Assembly: GCA_900757655.1 (NCBI GenBank)
Contig: CAAEOT010000026.1
Span: forward strand, 46,172-110,171
Direction: 5' to 3'
Source: an uncultured Oscillospiraceae bacterium
Lineage (GTDB): Bacteria > Bacillota > Clostridia > Oscillospirales > Oscillospiraceae
Length of the DNA stretch: 64,000 nt
Each line of letters opens with the position of its first letter. The stretch's first letter is position 1. Position numbers and translations under genes: made by a program. This document shows positions 25,887 to 34,365 of this stretch, in pieces. Below the pieces are notes generated by a model that saw nothing but the letters and a program-made list of their open reading frames with translations, was not told the origin of the DNA and made no database searches.

Positions 25887-25920
25887 TGTCTATCGCAAAG
25901 TGCGGACGCACCATGTTGAC

Positions 25921-25970
25921 AGAGCAGCGGGGGAGCTCGAGGGGGCGAAGCGCCCGCCTCGAATGAGATT
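25921..25970. repeat. Third copy of the dispersed GC-rich repeat, with following hairpins
   Basis: AGAGCAGCGGGGGAGCTCGA followed by GGGGGCGAAG and CCGCCTCGAATGAGATT matches the copies at 23344 and 23437. It is followed by hairpins CGTCAGGCA / TGCCTGACG (about 25976-26010) and GGCTTGCTC / GAGCAAGCC (about 26014-26035). Confidence 0.65.
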
Positions 25971-26035
25971 CTATTCGTCAGGCATATTTGCTGTGCAAAA
26001 TGCCTGACGGTGACGGCTTGCTCTCTGAGCAAGCC

Positions 26036-26065
26036 GGGAGCCGCCCGAACAGGACGGCTCTTTTT
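26036..26065 (+). terminator. Terminator-like hairpin upstream of the small protein gene
   Basis: Stem GGAGCCG / CGGCTC is followed by TTTTTC. It lies 24 bases before the next start codon, so it may attenuate the tcdA operon or end the foldase transcript. Confidence 0.55.
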
Positions 26066-26088
26066 CAACTTTCCATGGAGGGGCAGAT

Positions 26089-26250
26089 ATGACCAGAACA
26101 AAAACACAGCGCTACGACACGACCGTGCTCGATGCGCGCGCCCTTGCCGATGCGCTTGAGGCAGAGGCTAAGGCCGGCTGGGAGGTCGCGGAGGCGGGCT
26201 ATGACGGCACGGATTTCGTCGTGACCTTTGAGCGGGAGGGCGCGCTATGA
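26089..26250 (+). CDS. Small 53-residue protein, DUF4177-like
   Basis: ATG at 26089 after GGAGGGG. The sequence ends GWEVAEAGYDGTDFVVTFER, and the pattern L-x-x-x-x-x-x-G-W-E-V ... F-x-F-x-R is that of DUF4177-type small proteins of unknown role. The stop overlaps the tcdA start (ATGA), so the two are coupled and expressed together. Confidence 0.75.
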   Translation: MTRTKTQRYDTTVLDARALADALEAEAKAGWEVAEAGYDGTDFVVTFEREGAL

Positions 26251-26972
26251 CCGAGCAGACCATCCGCACGCAGATGCTCCTCGGCGAGGGCGCGCTCGCG
26301 CGCCTGCGGGGCAGCCGTGTGGCGGTGCTCGGTCTCGGCGGCGTGGGCAGCTGGTGTGCCGAGGCGCTGGCCCGCGCCGGCGTCGGTGCGCTCACGCTCG
26401 TGGACGAGGACACCGTCAGCGAGAGCAACCTCAACCGCCAGTGCTGCGCGCTGCACTCTACGATCGGCCAGTCGAAGGCGGCCGTCATGGCCGCGCGTGT
26501 GCACGACATTGACCCCACCATCGCCGTTGATGCGCGCACCGAGCGCTACGAGGCGGCGACGCGGGAGCGGTTTTTCAACACGGAGTATGATTACATCGCC
26601 GATTGCATTGATCTCGTGTCCTGTAAGGTGGATCTGATCCGTACCGCGCACGCGCGCGGCATTCCCATCGTGTCGGCGCTCGGCACTGGCAACAAGCTGG
26701 ACGCGAGCCGGTTCGAGCTCTGCGACATCAGCCAAACGAGCGGCTGCCCGTTCGCGCGCGTCATCCGCCGCGAGCTGCGCAGCGCCGGCATCACGCACCA
26801 CGCGGTCGTGTTCAGCCCTGAGCCCGCCATGACGCCCGAGGCGCTCTGCGCCCCGCCGCCGGGCCGGCGGAGCGTGCCCGGCTCGCTGCCGTGGGTGCCT
26901 GCGAGCGCGGGACTGCTCATGGCGCAGAAGATCGTGCTCGACCTGTGCGCGGTGCGGGAGGCACAGATATGA
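26247..26972 (+). CDS. tcdA: tRNA threonylcarbamoyladenosine dehydratase (TcdA/CsdL)
   Basis: A 241-residue E1-like ThiF-fold enzyme. The nucleotide loop is VAVLGLGGVGSWCAEALARA (about 27-46), followed by DEDTVSESNLNRQ (ATP-binding) and DCIDLVSCKVDLI. It makes the cyclic form of t6A37 in tRNA. It starts on the ATGA of the small upstream gene and ends on the ATGA of the following hydrolase gene, giving a three-gene coupled unit. Confidence 0.93.
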   Translation: MTEQTIRTQMLLGEGALARLRGSRVAVLGLGGVGSWCAEALARAGVGALTLVDEDTVSESNLNRQCCALHSTIGQSKAAVMAARVHDIDPTIAVDARTERYEAATRERFFNTEYDYIADCIDLVSCKVDLIRTAHARGIPIVSALGTGNKLDASRFELCDISQTSGCPFARVIRRELRSAGITHHAVVFSPEPAMTPEALCAPPPGRRSVPGSLPWVPASAGLLMAQKIVLDLCAVREAQI

Positions 26973-28012
26973 AGCCTGTCTGGATCGTGCTGCTGTGCCT
27001 GCTGGGTGCGGCGGTGCTGACGGCGCTGGTGTGGCTGCTCGCGTGGTACATTGAGCAGCGCGTGCTGGCAAAGGCGCTCGGCCGCGTGCCGGAGGGGGCA
27101 GACGCCCAGGCCGTGTGGGAGCAGCACGTCCTGCGCAAGCAGGGCTGGACGGCCGACTCCGAGCAGGGCGGGGCGGCGCTCGCGCGTGCGCGCGCCGGTG
27201 TCGCGGCCATGCAGGAGCAGCCGCACGAGGATGTGTTCACCCCTGCGACCGACGGCACGCGTCTGCACGCGCGGCTCTACCGCGTGCCCCACGCCCACGC
27301 CACGGTCATCCTCTGCCACGGCTACCACAGCCACGCCGAGCATGATTTCAGCGCCCAGTTTCCGGCGCTGTACGCCTCCGGCGGCTGCAACCTGCTGCTC
27401 ATCGACGAGCGCGCGCACGGCCTGAGCGAGGGCAAGTGCCTCACGTTCGGCCAGCTCGAGCGCTATGACATTGCCCAGTGGGTGCACTGGGTGCGCGAGC
27501 ACTCGCGCGTGCAGCGGCCCATCGCGCTCTACGGCGTGTCCATGGGCGCGGCGTCGGTGCTGCTGGCGGCGCAGCTCCCGGAGCTGAAGGGGGAGCTTGC
27601 CTGCGTCGTGGCCGACTGCGGCTACTCCAGCTTCGAGCTCGAGATCACGGACGCCGTGCGCCACGGCACGAATGCGCCGCGCTGGCTGCAAAAGCCGCTT
27701 GCGCGCATCTGCGTGCGCATCCTGCACCGCAATGGGCTGGACTTCGCAGCCGTCGATACCACGCCCGGCATGGCGGCGCTCGACCTGCCCATCCTGTTTT
27801 TCCACGGCGATGCGGACACCTTTGTTCCCCTGCACCACAGCGAGCGCAATCTCGCTGCCTGCGGGCGTGAGCAGCGGCTCGTCGTCATCCCCGGCGCGGA
27901 GCACGCCATGTCCGCGCAGGTCGACCCCGAGCGCTACCGGCACGAGCTGCTGGTCTTCCTGTGGCGCAATACGAACTACCTCTGGGCCGAGCGCGACAGG
28001 CCGCTCAAATGA
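26969..28012 (+). CDS. Membrane-anchored alpha/beta hydrolase
   Basis: A 347-residue protein with an N-terminal TM helix (about residues 4-27) and an alpha/beta hydrolase fold. The oxyanion block is ILCHGYHSHAEHDFS, the nucleophile elbow is ALYGVSMGAASVLLAA (Ser of GVSMG), and the late Asp and His are in FHGDADTFVP and IPGAEHAMS. It resembles the BAAT/Bem46-like hydrolases of Firmicutes. The substrate is unknown. Its start overlaps tcdA. Confidence 0.88.
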   Translation: MKPVWIVLLCLLGAAVLTALVWLLAWYIEQRVLAKALGRVPEGADAQAVWEQHVLRKQGWTADSEQGGAALARARAGVAAMQEQPHEDVFTPATDGTRLHARLYRVPHAHATVILCHGYHSHAEHDFSAQFPALYASGGCNLLLIDERAHGLSEGKCLTFGQLERYDIAQWVHWVREHSRVQRPIALYGVSMGAASVLLAAQLPELKGELACVVADCGYSSFELEITDAVRHGTNAPRWLQKPLARICVRILHRNGLDFAAVDTTPGMAALDLPILFFHGDADTFVPLHHSERNLAACGREQRLVVIPGAEHAMSAQVDPERYRHELLVFLWRNTNYLWAERDRPLK

Positions 28013-28122
28013 GCGCGCGGGCCGAAGCAGCGCAAAAAGTGTGCGGTTCTGATGCAGTGATCCCCCCCCACCTGGAATGAGATTTTCTGTTATATTTGCA
28101 AGATCTTCACCACTTAGACGCG

Positions 28123-28156
28123 AAAAAGCCGGATGTCTGTGACATCCGGCTTTTTT
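28123..28156. terminator. Bidirectional terminator between the hydrolase and hexokinase genes
   Basis: Stem AAAAAGCCGGATGT / ACATCCGGCTTTTTT with a 5-base loop and A/T tracts at both ends. Confidence 0.92.
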
Positions 28157-28166
28157 GTGCCTGGTT

Positions 28167-29582
28167 TCAGCCCTGCAGCAGGGACGCGGCGGCCGTGCCG
28201 ATGGCGGAGGCGTTCGGTACGGGTTTGCACACGCAGTGGCGCTGGTGCTTCTGCACGAGAAACGCCTCGAGCTCTTTACTGACGGCCGGGCGCAGCAGCG
28301 TCGAGTAGCGAAACAGCGCCCCGTCCACCGCCACGACCATCGGGCGGTAGCGGTTTTTCGCGCCGTCGGTCAGAAAGACGATGGCCGCGATGTTTGCAAC
28401 GATGGCCTTTGCCGCGCGGCCGAACACGCCCTGAATGACCATGGCGGCGGTCTTGCGGTCGGCTTCCGCGGCAGCGGCCAGCGCTGCGATGGCACCGCAG
28501 TCCGGGTCCGCGCCGAAGGCGTCCGCGTCGGCGGCGCTCAGCGTGTCGAGCGCGCAGAGCTTGTCCGCTGTCTCGGGCGCGAACAGGCCGTCGTTTGCTG
28601 CGGCGATGAGCGCCAGACGGCTGAGCTCGCCGAGGTAGCGGCCGCTCGTCATCTTCTCGAACCGGTACGCACCCGGTGCGGCCGAGGCCGCGTCGAGCGC
28701 CTTGTCAAACGCGCTCTGCGGCACGTCGGTGAACGAGCCGGACTCGAGGTTGACAAGCATCTCGCCGTCAGCGTCGCGGCCAAGCTTTTCAATCGCGCGC
28801 ACCGGCAGCAGGCAGCACGTGTTCGTGCCCGTGCCGTTGACGAGCCCGGCAAAGCCGTTGGCATAGTTGTTGGCGATGGTGGTCGAGCCGCTCAGGTACG
28901 TGGCCGGGGTGTCGTTGATGACCACGATGGGCAGCTTCGTGCAGCCGCGGCGTTCGAGCTCCTCGGCCAGATCCGCGCCCACGAGGTGGTCCTCCCACCC
29001 GGTCAGCTGTACCTCTTTGGTCATGCCGAGCACCTTCGCGTCCAGCTCTGGCGTGTTCTCCGCCGGGTAGCTGAAGCAGACGCCGATCTGCGTGACCCGG
29101 TCGAGCAGCGGCTCAAGCGCGTCGGCCGCCAGCCGGATGAAGTCCATCCAGTCGGCGTCCTGCTCCGAGCCGGGCATGGGCAGCGTGCGCTCGTCCTCCA
29201 GGATGGGCTGGCCGAACTCGTAGTGCACGGTGGCGACGCGGAAGTTCGTGCCGCCGGCGTCAATGACGGCGACGCGCTTGTCCTTCGGCGCGGTGATGTG
29301 GCCATGCGGCGCGAGGTAGGCCGGCAGCATTGGCAGGCCGCCCGCCTCGCCGCGCAGGCCGCGCTGCATCGCGGCGAGCATGGCGTCGGTGAGCGCTTGC
29401 GTGTCGAGCTGGCCGGGCGCGGCGTCGTACTTGCGCAGGAAGGCGAGCACGCGCGCATCGATGTGGATCGCGGGCACGGGCTCGTCCTGCGCCGGTGCGG
29501 CGAAGGGGAACGGGGCGCGCGGCGCAGCCGGTGCCTCCGGTGTCGGGGCTGGCTTGTTTTTCTTCAAAAATGGAAACTTCAT
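28167..29582 (-). CDS. Eukaryotic-type hexokinase family protein
   Basis: A 471-residue protein. After an Ala/Pro-rich N-terminal stretch (about 9-36) comes the phosphate-1 motif VAVIDAGGTNFRVA (about 105-118), a FSYPAE block, INDTPATYL with the catalytic Asp, GTGTNTCCL, the MTSGRYLGELSRLAL signature, and the late DGALFRY adenosine motif. This order is that of hexokinase_1/2 enzymes, unlike the shorter ROK glucokinases usual in Firmicutes. It should phosphorylate a hexose with ATP. It lies downstream of the SPFH gene beyond a terminator. Confidence 0.88.
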   Translation of the reverse strand: MKFPFLKKNKPAPTPEAPAAPRAPFPFAAPAQDEPVPAIHIDARVLAFLRKYDAAPGQLDTQALTDAMLAAMQRGLRGEAGGLPMLPAYLAPHGHITAPKDKRVAVIDAGGTNFRVATVHYEFGQPILEDERTLPMPGSEQDADWMDFIRLAADALEPLLDRVTQIGVCFSYPAENTPELDAKVLGMTKEVQLTGWEDHLVGADLAEELERRGCTKLPIVVINDTPATYLSGSTTIANNYANGFAGLVNGTGTNTCCLLPVRAIEKLGRDADGEMLVNLESGSFTDVPQSAFDKALDAASAAPGAYRFEKMTSGRYLGELSRLALIAAANDGLFAPETADKLCALDTLSAADADAFGADPDCGAIAALAAAAEADRKTAAMVIQGVFGRAAKAIVANIAAIVFLTDGAKNRYRPMVVAVDGALFRYSTLLRPAVSKELEAFLVQKHQRHCVCKPVPNASAIGTAAASLLQG

Positions 29583-29604
29583 ATGTGTTCTCTCTTTCTT
29601 ACCG

Positions 29605-29632
29605 AAAACCCCGCGCCGGGCCCGGCGCGGGG
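29605..29632 (-). terminator. Terminator between the SPFH and hexokinase genes
   Basis: A 12-bp perfect palindromic GC stem (CCCCGCGCCGGG / CCCGGCGCGGGG); the minus strand continues with TTTT. Confidence 0.75.
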
Positions 29633-29654
29633 TCGGTGTAAATTCGGCCGGTGA

Positions 29655-30554
29655 TCAGGCGTTCGGAGCTTCACCCTTGACGCTCTCGACCAGACCGGCC
29701 GCCAGCGCGGCAACGCCCTGGATCTCGGACGGGATGATGATCTTCGTCGCACGGCCGTCGGCGGCGGCGGCGAAGGCCTCGAGACTCTTGAGCTTGATGA
29801 CGGCGTCGGACGGCATGGACTCGTTGATGAGCCGGATGCCCTCGGCGGTCGCACGCTGCACGGTCAGAATGGCTTCGGCACGGCCCTGCGCCTCGAGGAT
29901 CTGCTCCTGCTTTTTCGCATCGGCGCGCAGGATGGCCGATTCCTTCTCACCCTCGGCCGTGAGGATGGCGGAGCGCTTCTCGCCCTCGGCGCGCAGGATG
30001 GCCTCGCGGCGTTCGCGCTCGGCCTTCATCTGCTTTTCCATCGCGCTCTGGATCTCCTTGGGCGGGAGAATGTTCTTGAGCTCCACGCGGTTGACCTTGA
30101 TGCCCCAGGGGTCGGTGGCCTCGTCGAGGATCTGGCGCATCTTGGTGTTGACGATGTCGCGGCTGGTCAGGCACTGGTCGAGCTCAAGGTCGCCGATGAG
30201 GTTGCGCAGCGTCGTGGCCGAGAGATTCTCGATCGCGAGGATCGGCTGCTCGATACCGTAGGTGTAGAGCTTCGGGTCGGTGATCTGGTAGTAGACGACG
30301 GTGTCGATCTGCATGGTGACGTTGTCCTTCGTGATGACGGGCTGCGGCGGGAAGTCCGCGACCTGCTCCTTGAGCGACAGACGCTTGGCGACCGACTCGA
30401 TGAACGGGATCTTCAGGTGCAGTCCGACGCCCCACGTGGTCTTGTAGGCGCCGAGGCGGGTGATGACATAGGCCTGTGCCTGCGGGACGATGCGGATGTT
30501 GCGCACGAGGATGATGAGCGCGATCAGAATGATTCCGTAGAGAACGTATGGCAT
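29655..30554 (-). CDS. SPFH/band 7 (stomatin-like) membrane protein
   Basis: A 299-residue protein with an N-terminal hydrophobic hairpin (VLYGIILIALIILVRNIRIV) and a band 7 domain (RLGAYKTTWGVGLHLKIPFI, QPVITKDNVTMQIDTVVYYQ), followed by a long charged coiled coil (AEGEKRSAILTAEGEKESAI). Such proteins form oligomeric rings in membrane microdomains and can control proteases. It follows the NfeD gene by 12 bases, the usual partner pairing. Confidence 0.93.
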   Translation of the reverse strand: MPYVLYGIILIALIILVRNIRIVPQAQAYVITRLGAYKTTWGVGLHLKIPFIESVAKRLSLKEQVADFPPQPVITKDNVTMQIDTVVYYQITDPKLYTYGIEQPILAIENLSATTLRNLIGDLELDQCLTSRDIVNTKMRQILDEATDPWGIKVNRVELKNILPPKEIQSAMEKQMKAERERREAILRAEGEKRSAILTAEGEKESAILRADAKKQEQILEAQGRAEAILTVQRATAEGIRLINESMPSDAVIKLKSLEAFAAAADGRATKIIIPSEIQGVAALAAGLVESVKGEAPNA

Positions 30555-30566
30555 GGTGATTCCTCC

Positions 30567-31040
30567 TTATTCTTTTGCGCCCGCGGTCACGCAGGCGGGT
30601 GTGACGATGAGCTTGACGCCCTCGATGCGCAGCACAGTGGCGGCGGTCCCGGCGGGGATGGGGACATCGCCCTCCGAGCGCGCGGTCCAGATTTTGCCGC
30701 CGACGGTGACGGCGCCGCGGCCGGTCAGGTTGTCGATGTCCTCCGTGACGAGACATTCCTGCCCGATGAGCATATCGGCGTTCGTGGGCTGGGTGCGGCT
30801 GTTGATATATTTTTTCACCAGCGGGCGCGTCACGGCGAAGGCCGCGATCGACACGGCGAAAAACCACACGAGCTGCAGCCACAGCGGCGCGTGGAACATG
30901 GCGGCGATGAGCGCGGCGAGCGCGCCCACGGCAAACCAGATCGTGACCAGACCGGCGGTCAGGCCCTCGATGATCAGAAAGATCACGATCAGGCCGATCC
31001 AGATGGCCGGCATAGTGAAGGGGATCCCGGCGATGACCAT
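30567..31040 (-). CDS. NfeD-family membrane protein
   Basis: A 157-residue protein. The ATG at complement 31038-31040 follows GAGGAGG; the TTG seven codons upstream overlaps that site. It has three to four TM helices (about 13-75), then a soluble OB-fold domain with LIGQECLVTEDI and GRGAVTVGGKIWTARS, characteristic of NfeD. It works with the SPFH protein encoded next door. The promoter TTGCTT/TATGAT lies about 60 bases upstream. Confidence 0.92.
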   Translation of the reverse strand: MVIAGIPFTMPAIWIGLIVIFLIIEGLTAGLVTIWFAVGALAALIAAMFHAPLWLQLVWFFAVSIAAFAVTRPLVKKYINSRTQPTNADMLIGQECLVTEDIDNLTGRGAVTVGGKIWTARSEGDVPIPAGTAATVLRIEGVKLIVTPACVTAGAKE

Positions 31041-31101
31041 AGACAAAACCTCCTCTTGCAATGGACGGTGGGTTGCTTGCGGCAGCGGTTTGCTACAGAA
31101 A

Positions 31102-31130
31102 TATCATACCTGATTTATCGTATAAAAGCA
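31102..31130 (-). promoter_or_regulatory. Promoter of the nfeD-SPFH operon
   Basis: On the minus strand TTGCTT (31125-31130), 17 bases, TATGAT (31102-31107). Confidence 0.8.
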
Positions 31131-31180
31131 AGCAAAACACCTGTAATTCCGGCGTATGAAATTTCCGGACAGTTTTCCTC

Positions 31181-31209
31181 TTTACTTTCCTAAACAATTA
31201 GAGTAGAAT
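31181..31209 (+). promoter_or_regulatory. Promoter of the TrpR-like/methyltransferase genes
   Basis: TTTACT (31181-31186), 17 bases, TAGAAT (31204-31209), about 60 bases before the start codon. The -35 is weak. Confidence 0.5.
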
Positions 31210-31269
31210 GAGATTCGTGAAAGCATGTATTTCAGCATCCATATATCTGATGAGAAATAAGGAGCGCAT

Positions 31270-31587
31270 ATGAATAAACAGCATAAAAAACCGCGCTGCG
31301 ATGACATGTACCGTGCCATCCTGACGCTCAAGACGGTCGAGGAGTGCAAGCAGTTTTTCGATGACCTGTGCACGGTCACGGAGCTGCAGGCCATGGAGCA
31401 GCGCTATCAGGTGGCGCAGTATCTGGACGCGGGCCTGATCTACAACGACATTCTCGAAAAGACCGGCGCCTCGAGCGCGACGATCAGCCGCGTCAACCGC
31501 AGCCTGCAGTACGGCGACGGCGGGTATGAGATCGTGTTCGGCCGGCTCAAGGAGCAGGCGGCGGAATCCTCGGAGGAGCAGGCGTGA
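31270..31587 (+). CDS. YerC/YecD-family TrpR-related DNA-binding protein
   Basis: A 105-residue protein with the TrpR-type helix-turn-helix (TVTELQAMEQRYQVAQYLDA, then GLIYNDILEKTGASSATISR). It matches the YerC family, whose ligand and targets are mostly unknown in Firmicutes. It is coupled to the next gene by a GTGA overlap. Confidence 0.92.
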   Translation: MNKQHKKPRCDDMYRAILTLKTVEECKQFFDDLCTVTELQAMEQRYQVAQYLDAGLIYNDILEKTGASSATISRVNRSLQYGDGGYEIVFGRLKEQAAESSEEQA

Positions 31588-32333
31588 GCGCTTACGGCGC
31601 CCTTGCCGCGTGGTACGATGCGCTGACCCGCGATGTGGATTATGCCGCGTTCGCGGACTTTTATGAGCAGTGTTTCCAGCAGGGGCGCGGCGAGAGCCAT
31701 ACCCTGCTGGATTTTTGCTGCGGCACCGGCACGCTCACGCGCCTGATGGCCGCGCGCGGGTATGAGATGATCGCGACCGACGGCTCACCCGATATGCTCA
31801 TGCAGGCGCAGGCGCACAATGCCGACCTGCCTGCGGACGCGATCCCGCCGCTGCTGCTGTGCCAGGAGGCATCGGAGCTCGACCTTTACGGCACGGTCGA
31901 CGCGGCCTACTGCTCGCTCGACGGGATCGACTATCTGCCGCCGGAGGAGCTGCCGGAGGTGCTGCATCGGCTGCACCTGTTCGTGCGCCCGGGCGGGATG
32001 CTCATTGTGGACATCCGCGATCCGGTATCGTTCCGCACGCTCGACGGCGGCACGTTCGTCGACGAGACGGACGATGTTCTGTGCCTCTGGCGGGCGGAGT
32101 TTGACGCGGCGGCCCAGACCATGCACTACGGCATGGATCTGTTCACGCGCGCGGGCGAGCTCTGGTCGCGCGCATCGGAGGAGCATATTGAGTATGCGCA
32201 CACGCCGGAGCGGCTCGCGGAGTTGCTCACGCAGGCGGGCTTTCTGGACGTGACCGTCCGGCGCGACGGCCCGCAGGCGGACGCCGGTCGCATTTTCCTC
32301 ACGGCGATGCGCAGCCTGGAATACGGGACCTGA
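31584..32333 (+). CDS. Class I SAM-dependent methyltransferase
   Basis: A 249-residue protein. The GTG start at 31584 overlaps the previous stop. Motif I is LLDFCCGTGTLTRLMAARGY, followed by MIATDGSPDMLMQA (motif II acidic residue) and a C-terminal beta-sheet region typical of the small Firmicutes YqeM/Cypemycin-like methyltransferases. The substrate is not evident. Confidence 0.88.
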   Translation: MSAYGALAAWYDALTRDVDYAAFADFYEQCFQQGRGESHTLLDFCCGTGTLTRLMAARGYEMIATDGSPDMLMQAQAHNADLPADAIPPLLLCQEASELDLYGTVDAAYCSLDGIDYLPPEELPEVLHRLHLFVRPGGMLIVDIRDPVSFRTLDGGTFVDETDDVLCLWRAEFDAAAQTMHYGMDLFTRAGELWSRASEEHIEYAHTPERLAELLTQAGFLDVTVRRDGPQADAGRIFLTAMRSLEYGT

Positions 32334-32405
32334 ACCGCGGGGAATATCCTGCTGTGAGAAAACGCAGTTACACACTACATTTCAAAGATTTCTGAGGTGA
32401 AAACG

Positions 32406-33299
32406 ATGGATGAGATCATCCGCGCCGTCTCGAAGGACGGTTTTGTGAAAATTTCGGTCGTCACCGCGCGCGACGCGGTGCAGCGCGCCAATGCCATCCA
32501 CCACTGCAGCCCGACGGCGATCGCCGCCCTCGGCCGCAGCCTGTGCGCGGCGTCGATGCTCGGCGACCTGCTCAAGGAGGAAAACGGCACGCTCACGCTG
32601 CGCATCAGCGGCGGCGGGGGCCTCGGCACCATTATTGCCGTGTCGGACAGTGATGGCAATGTGCGCGGCATGGTCTCGAACCCCGCGTTCGACCTGCCCA
32701 CGCGCCCGGATGGCAAGCTCGATGTCGGCGGCGCCGTCGGCAGGGACGGCATGCTCACCGTCAGCCGCGACATCGGTCTGCGTGAGCCGTATGTCGGCAG
32801 CACGGAACTCGTCAGCGGCGAGATCGCGGAGGATCTGTCCGCCTATCTCGTCGAGAGCGAGCAGATCCCCGCGGCCTGCGGCCTCGGCGTGCTCGTCGAT
32901 ACCGACCACAGCGTCAAGGCAGCCGGCGGCTTTCTCGTGCAGCTCATGCCCGGCGCGCCGGAGGAGCTGATCGCAAAGCTCGAGGACAACATTTTTATGA
33001 TGGATCAGCTCACGACTATCCTTGACGAGGACGGGGCGGACGCCATCCTTCCGCAGGTCATGCGCGGTCTCGAGCCCGAGATCGTCCTGCGCCACCCGAT
33101 GGCCTATCGCTGCGCGTGCTCGCGTGCGCGCGTGGAGCAGGCGCTGCGCCAGTGCGGCGCGCAGGAGCTGCAGGACATGATCGCCGAGGGCAAAGACACG
33201 CAGGTGCACTGCCAGTTCTGCGACGCGGAGTATGTTTTCACCCCGGCGCAGCTGCAGACGCTGCTCGATACCGAAAACGCTGACGCCGCAGCGGATTGA
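32406..33299 (+). CDS. hslO: Redox-regulated holdase chaperone Hsp33
   Basis: A 297-residue protein. The ATG at 32406 follows GAGGTG; a GTG three codons earlier is part of that site. Family blocks are RANAIHHCSPTAIAALGRSL, GGGGLGTIIAVSDSDGNVRG and the C-terminal redox zinc site: CACS and CQFC, about 30 residues apart. It is a chaperone switched on by oxidation of these cysteines, plausible for an anaerobe meeting oxygen. Confidence 0.96.
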   Translation: MDEIIRAVSKDGFVKISVVTARDAVQRANAIHHCSPTAIAALGRSLCAASMLGDLLKEENGTLTLRISGGGGLGTIIAVSDSDGNVRGMVSNPAFDLPTRPDGKLDVGGAVGRDGMLTVSRDIGLREPYVGSTELVSGEIAEDLSAYLVESEQIPAACGLGVLVDTDHSVKAAGGFLVQLMPGAPEELIAKLEDNIFMMDQLTTILDEDGADAILPQVMRGLEPEIVLRHPMAYRCACSRARVEQALRQCGAQELQDMIAEGKDTQVHCQFCDAEYVFTPAQLQTLLDTENADAAAD

Positions 33300-33364
33300 C
33301 CGAGTTCGGGGCGGCACCGCCGCCCCGAAAATGTACATTTGCCGAAAAAATTACCGAAAATCCC

Positions 33365-33393
33365 TTGACAATTTTTTTGGCGTCTTGTATAAT
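33365..33393 (+). promoter_or_regulatory. Consensus promoter of the tRNA cluster
   Basis: Perfect TTGACA (33365-33370), 17-base spacer and perfect TATAAT (33388-33393), 16 bases before the first tRNA. Confidence 0.95.
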
Positions 33394-33409
33394 GAGCAAG
33401 CTGCGAAAC

Positions 33410-33485
33410 GGGAGCATAGCTCAGCCGGGAGAGCACTTGCCTTACAAGCAAGGGGTCACAGGTTCGAGCCCTGTTGTTCCCACCA
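33410..33485 (+). tRNA. tRNA-Val (anticodon TAC)
   Basis: Full cloverleaf: acceptor GGGAGCA with TGTTCCC, anticodon stem CTTGC / GCAAG around loop with TAC, T-loop GGTTCGAGCC, and encoded CCA. First gene of a four-tRNA operon. Confidence 0.95.
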
Positions 33486-33502
33486 GTTTTTCAATTACAT
33501 AC

Positions 33503-33578
33503 GCCTCTGTAGCTCAGTTGGTAGAGCAGGGGACTGAAAATCCCCGTGTCGTTGGTTCGATTCCGACCGGAGGCACCA
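33503..33578 (+). tRNA. tRNA-Phe (anticodon GAA)
   Basis: Cloverleaf with acceptor GCCTCTG / CGGAGGC, anticodon stem GGGGA / TCCCC around loop CTGAAAA, and encoded CCA. Confidence 0.95.
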
Positions 33579-33582
33579 TTTT

Positions 33583-33658
33583 GCGGGCATAGCTCATTTG
33601 GCAGAGCGCCACCTTGCCAAGGTGGAGGTAGCGAGTTCGAATCTCGTTGCCCGCTCCA
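33583..33658 (+). tRNA. tRNA-Gly (anticodon GCC)
   Basis: Acceptor GCGGGCA / TGCCCGC, anticodon arm CCACC-TTGCCAA-GGTGG, T-loop GTTCGAATC, and encoded CCA. Confidence 0.95.
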
Positions 33659-33664
33659 TTTTTT

Positions 33665-33738
33665 GGCGCCATAGCCAAGTGGTAAGGCATGGGACTGCAA
33701 ATCCTTGACCCCCGGTTCAAATCCGGGTGGCGCCTCCA
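33665..33738 (+). tRNA. tRNA-Cys (anticodon GCA)
   Basis: Acceptor GGCGCCA / TGGCGCC, anticodon loop CTGCAAA, T-loop GGTTCAAATCC, and encoded CCA. Last of the four. Confidence 0.95.
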
Positions 33739-33772
33739 AAAAAGAGACACGCGAGAGCGTGTCTCTTTTTTT
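33739..33772. terminator. Terminator of the tRNA cluster (works in both directions)
   Basis: Stem AGAGACACGC / GCGTGTCTCT with loop GAGA and seven T residues; an A-run sits on the other side for the opposing pseudogene. Confidence 0.92.
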
Positions 33773-33940
33773 GCAGACACCTGCGGCGGGAGGCTGTGTT
33801 CCGGGCATGGGAACCATGCACGGTGACATAGGCGTGTTCATCAATGTCCCGCCTGTGCGCCGGTGCTCTCCCGGACACCGGCCGGACGCAGAAAAAACTG
33901 CGCACCCGCCGCTGCGCAGTTTGCCGATATGCAAATCGGC

Positions 33941-34365
33941 TCAGCACTTCTGGTGCCGTTGCAGCAGCATGGGCACGCACTCGGCGCCAGCGGCACCGCA
34001 GAGGATGAGCACCGCACCGAGTATCTGCAGCGGCAGCATCGTCTCGTGCAGCAGCGCGGCCGCGAACACGACGGCCGCGAGCGGCTCAAGATACCGCACA
34101 CGGCGACGGTCTGCACCGGCAGCTGCCCGATCGCCGAGAAGTACCAGCAGCAGCCGAGCCCGGTGTTCACAGCGCCCAGCAGCACGATTCATCCCCGGTC
34201 GTCCGGGCGGATGTTGACGGCGAACCCGCGGTCACGGATGCCGATGAATACGGCCGCGGTCAGAAAGCCGAAGAGCATCTGCAGCGCTGCGTTTTCTTGC
34301 CCCGTGATGTGCACGGCACGTCTGTTCTCCGTGATCATCACGGCATAGAGCGCTGCGCTTGCCGC
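33941..34365 (-). pseudogene. EamA/DMT-family transporter remnant (C-terminal half, broken)
   Basis: On the minus strand three pieces of one EamA transporter can be read: ALYAVMITENRRAVHITG plus ENAALQMLFGFLTAAVFIGI, then LLGAVNTGLGCCWYFSAIGQ with LPVQTVAVCG, then YLEPLAAVVFAAALLHETML. The first and second are separated by an in-frame TGA (34189-34191) where a TGG is expected. The second and third are joined by a one-base deletion near 34093 (GTGTGCGG|TATCTTGAG). The N-terminal half is missing: homology stops at about 34365, where the LysR remnant begins on the other strand. Confidence 0.85.
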
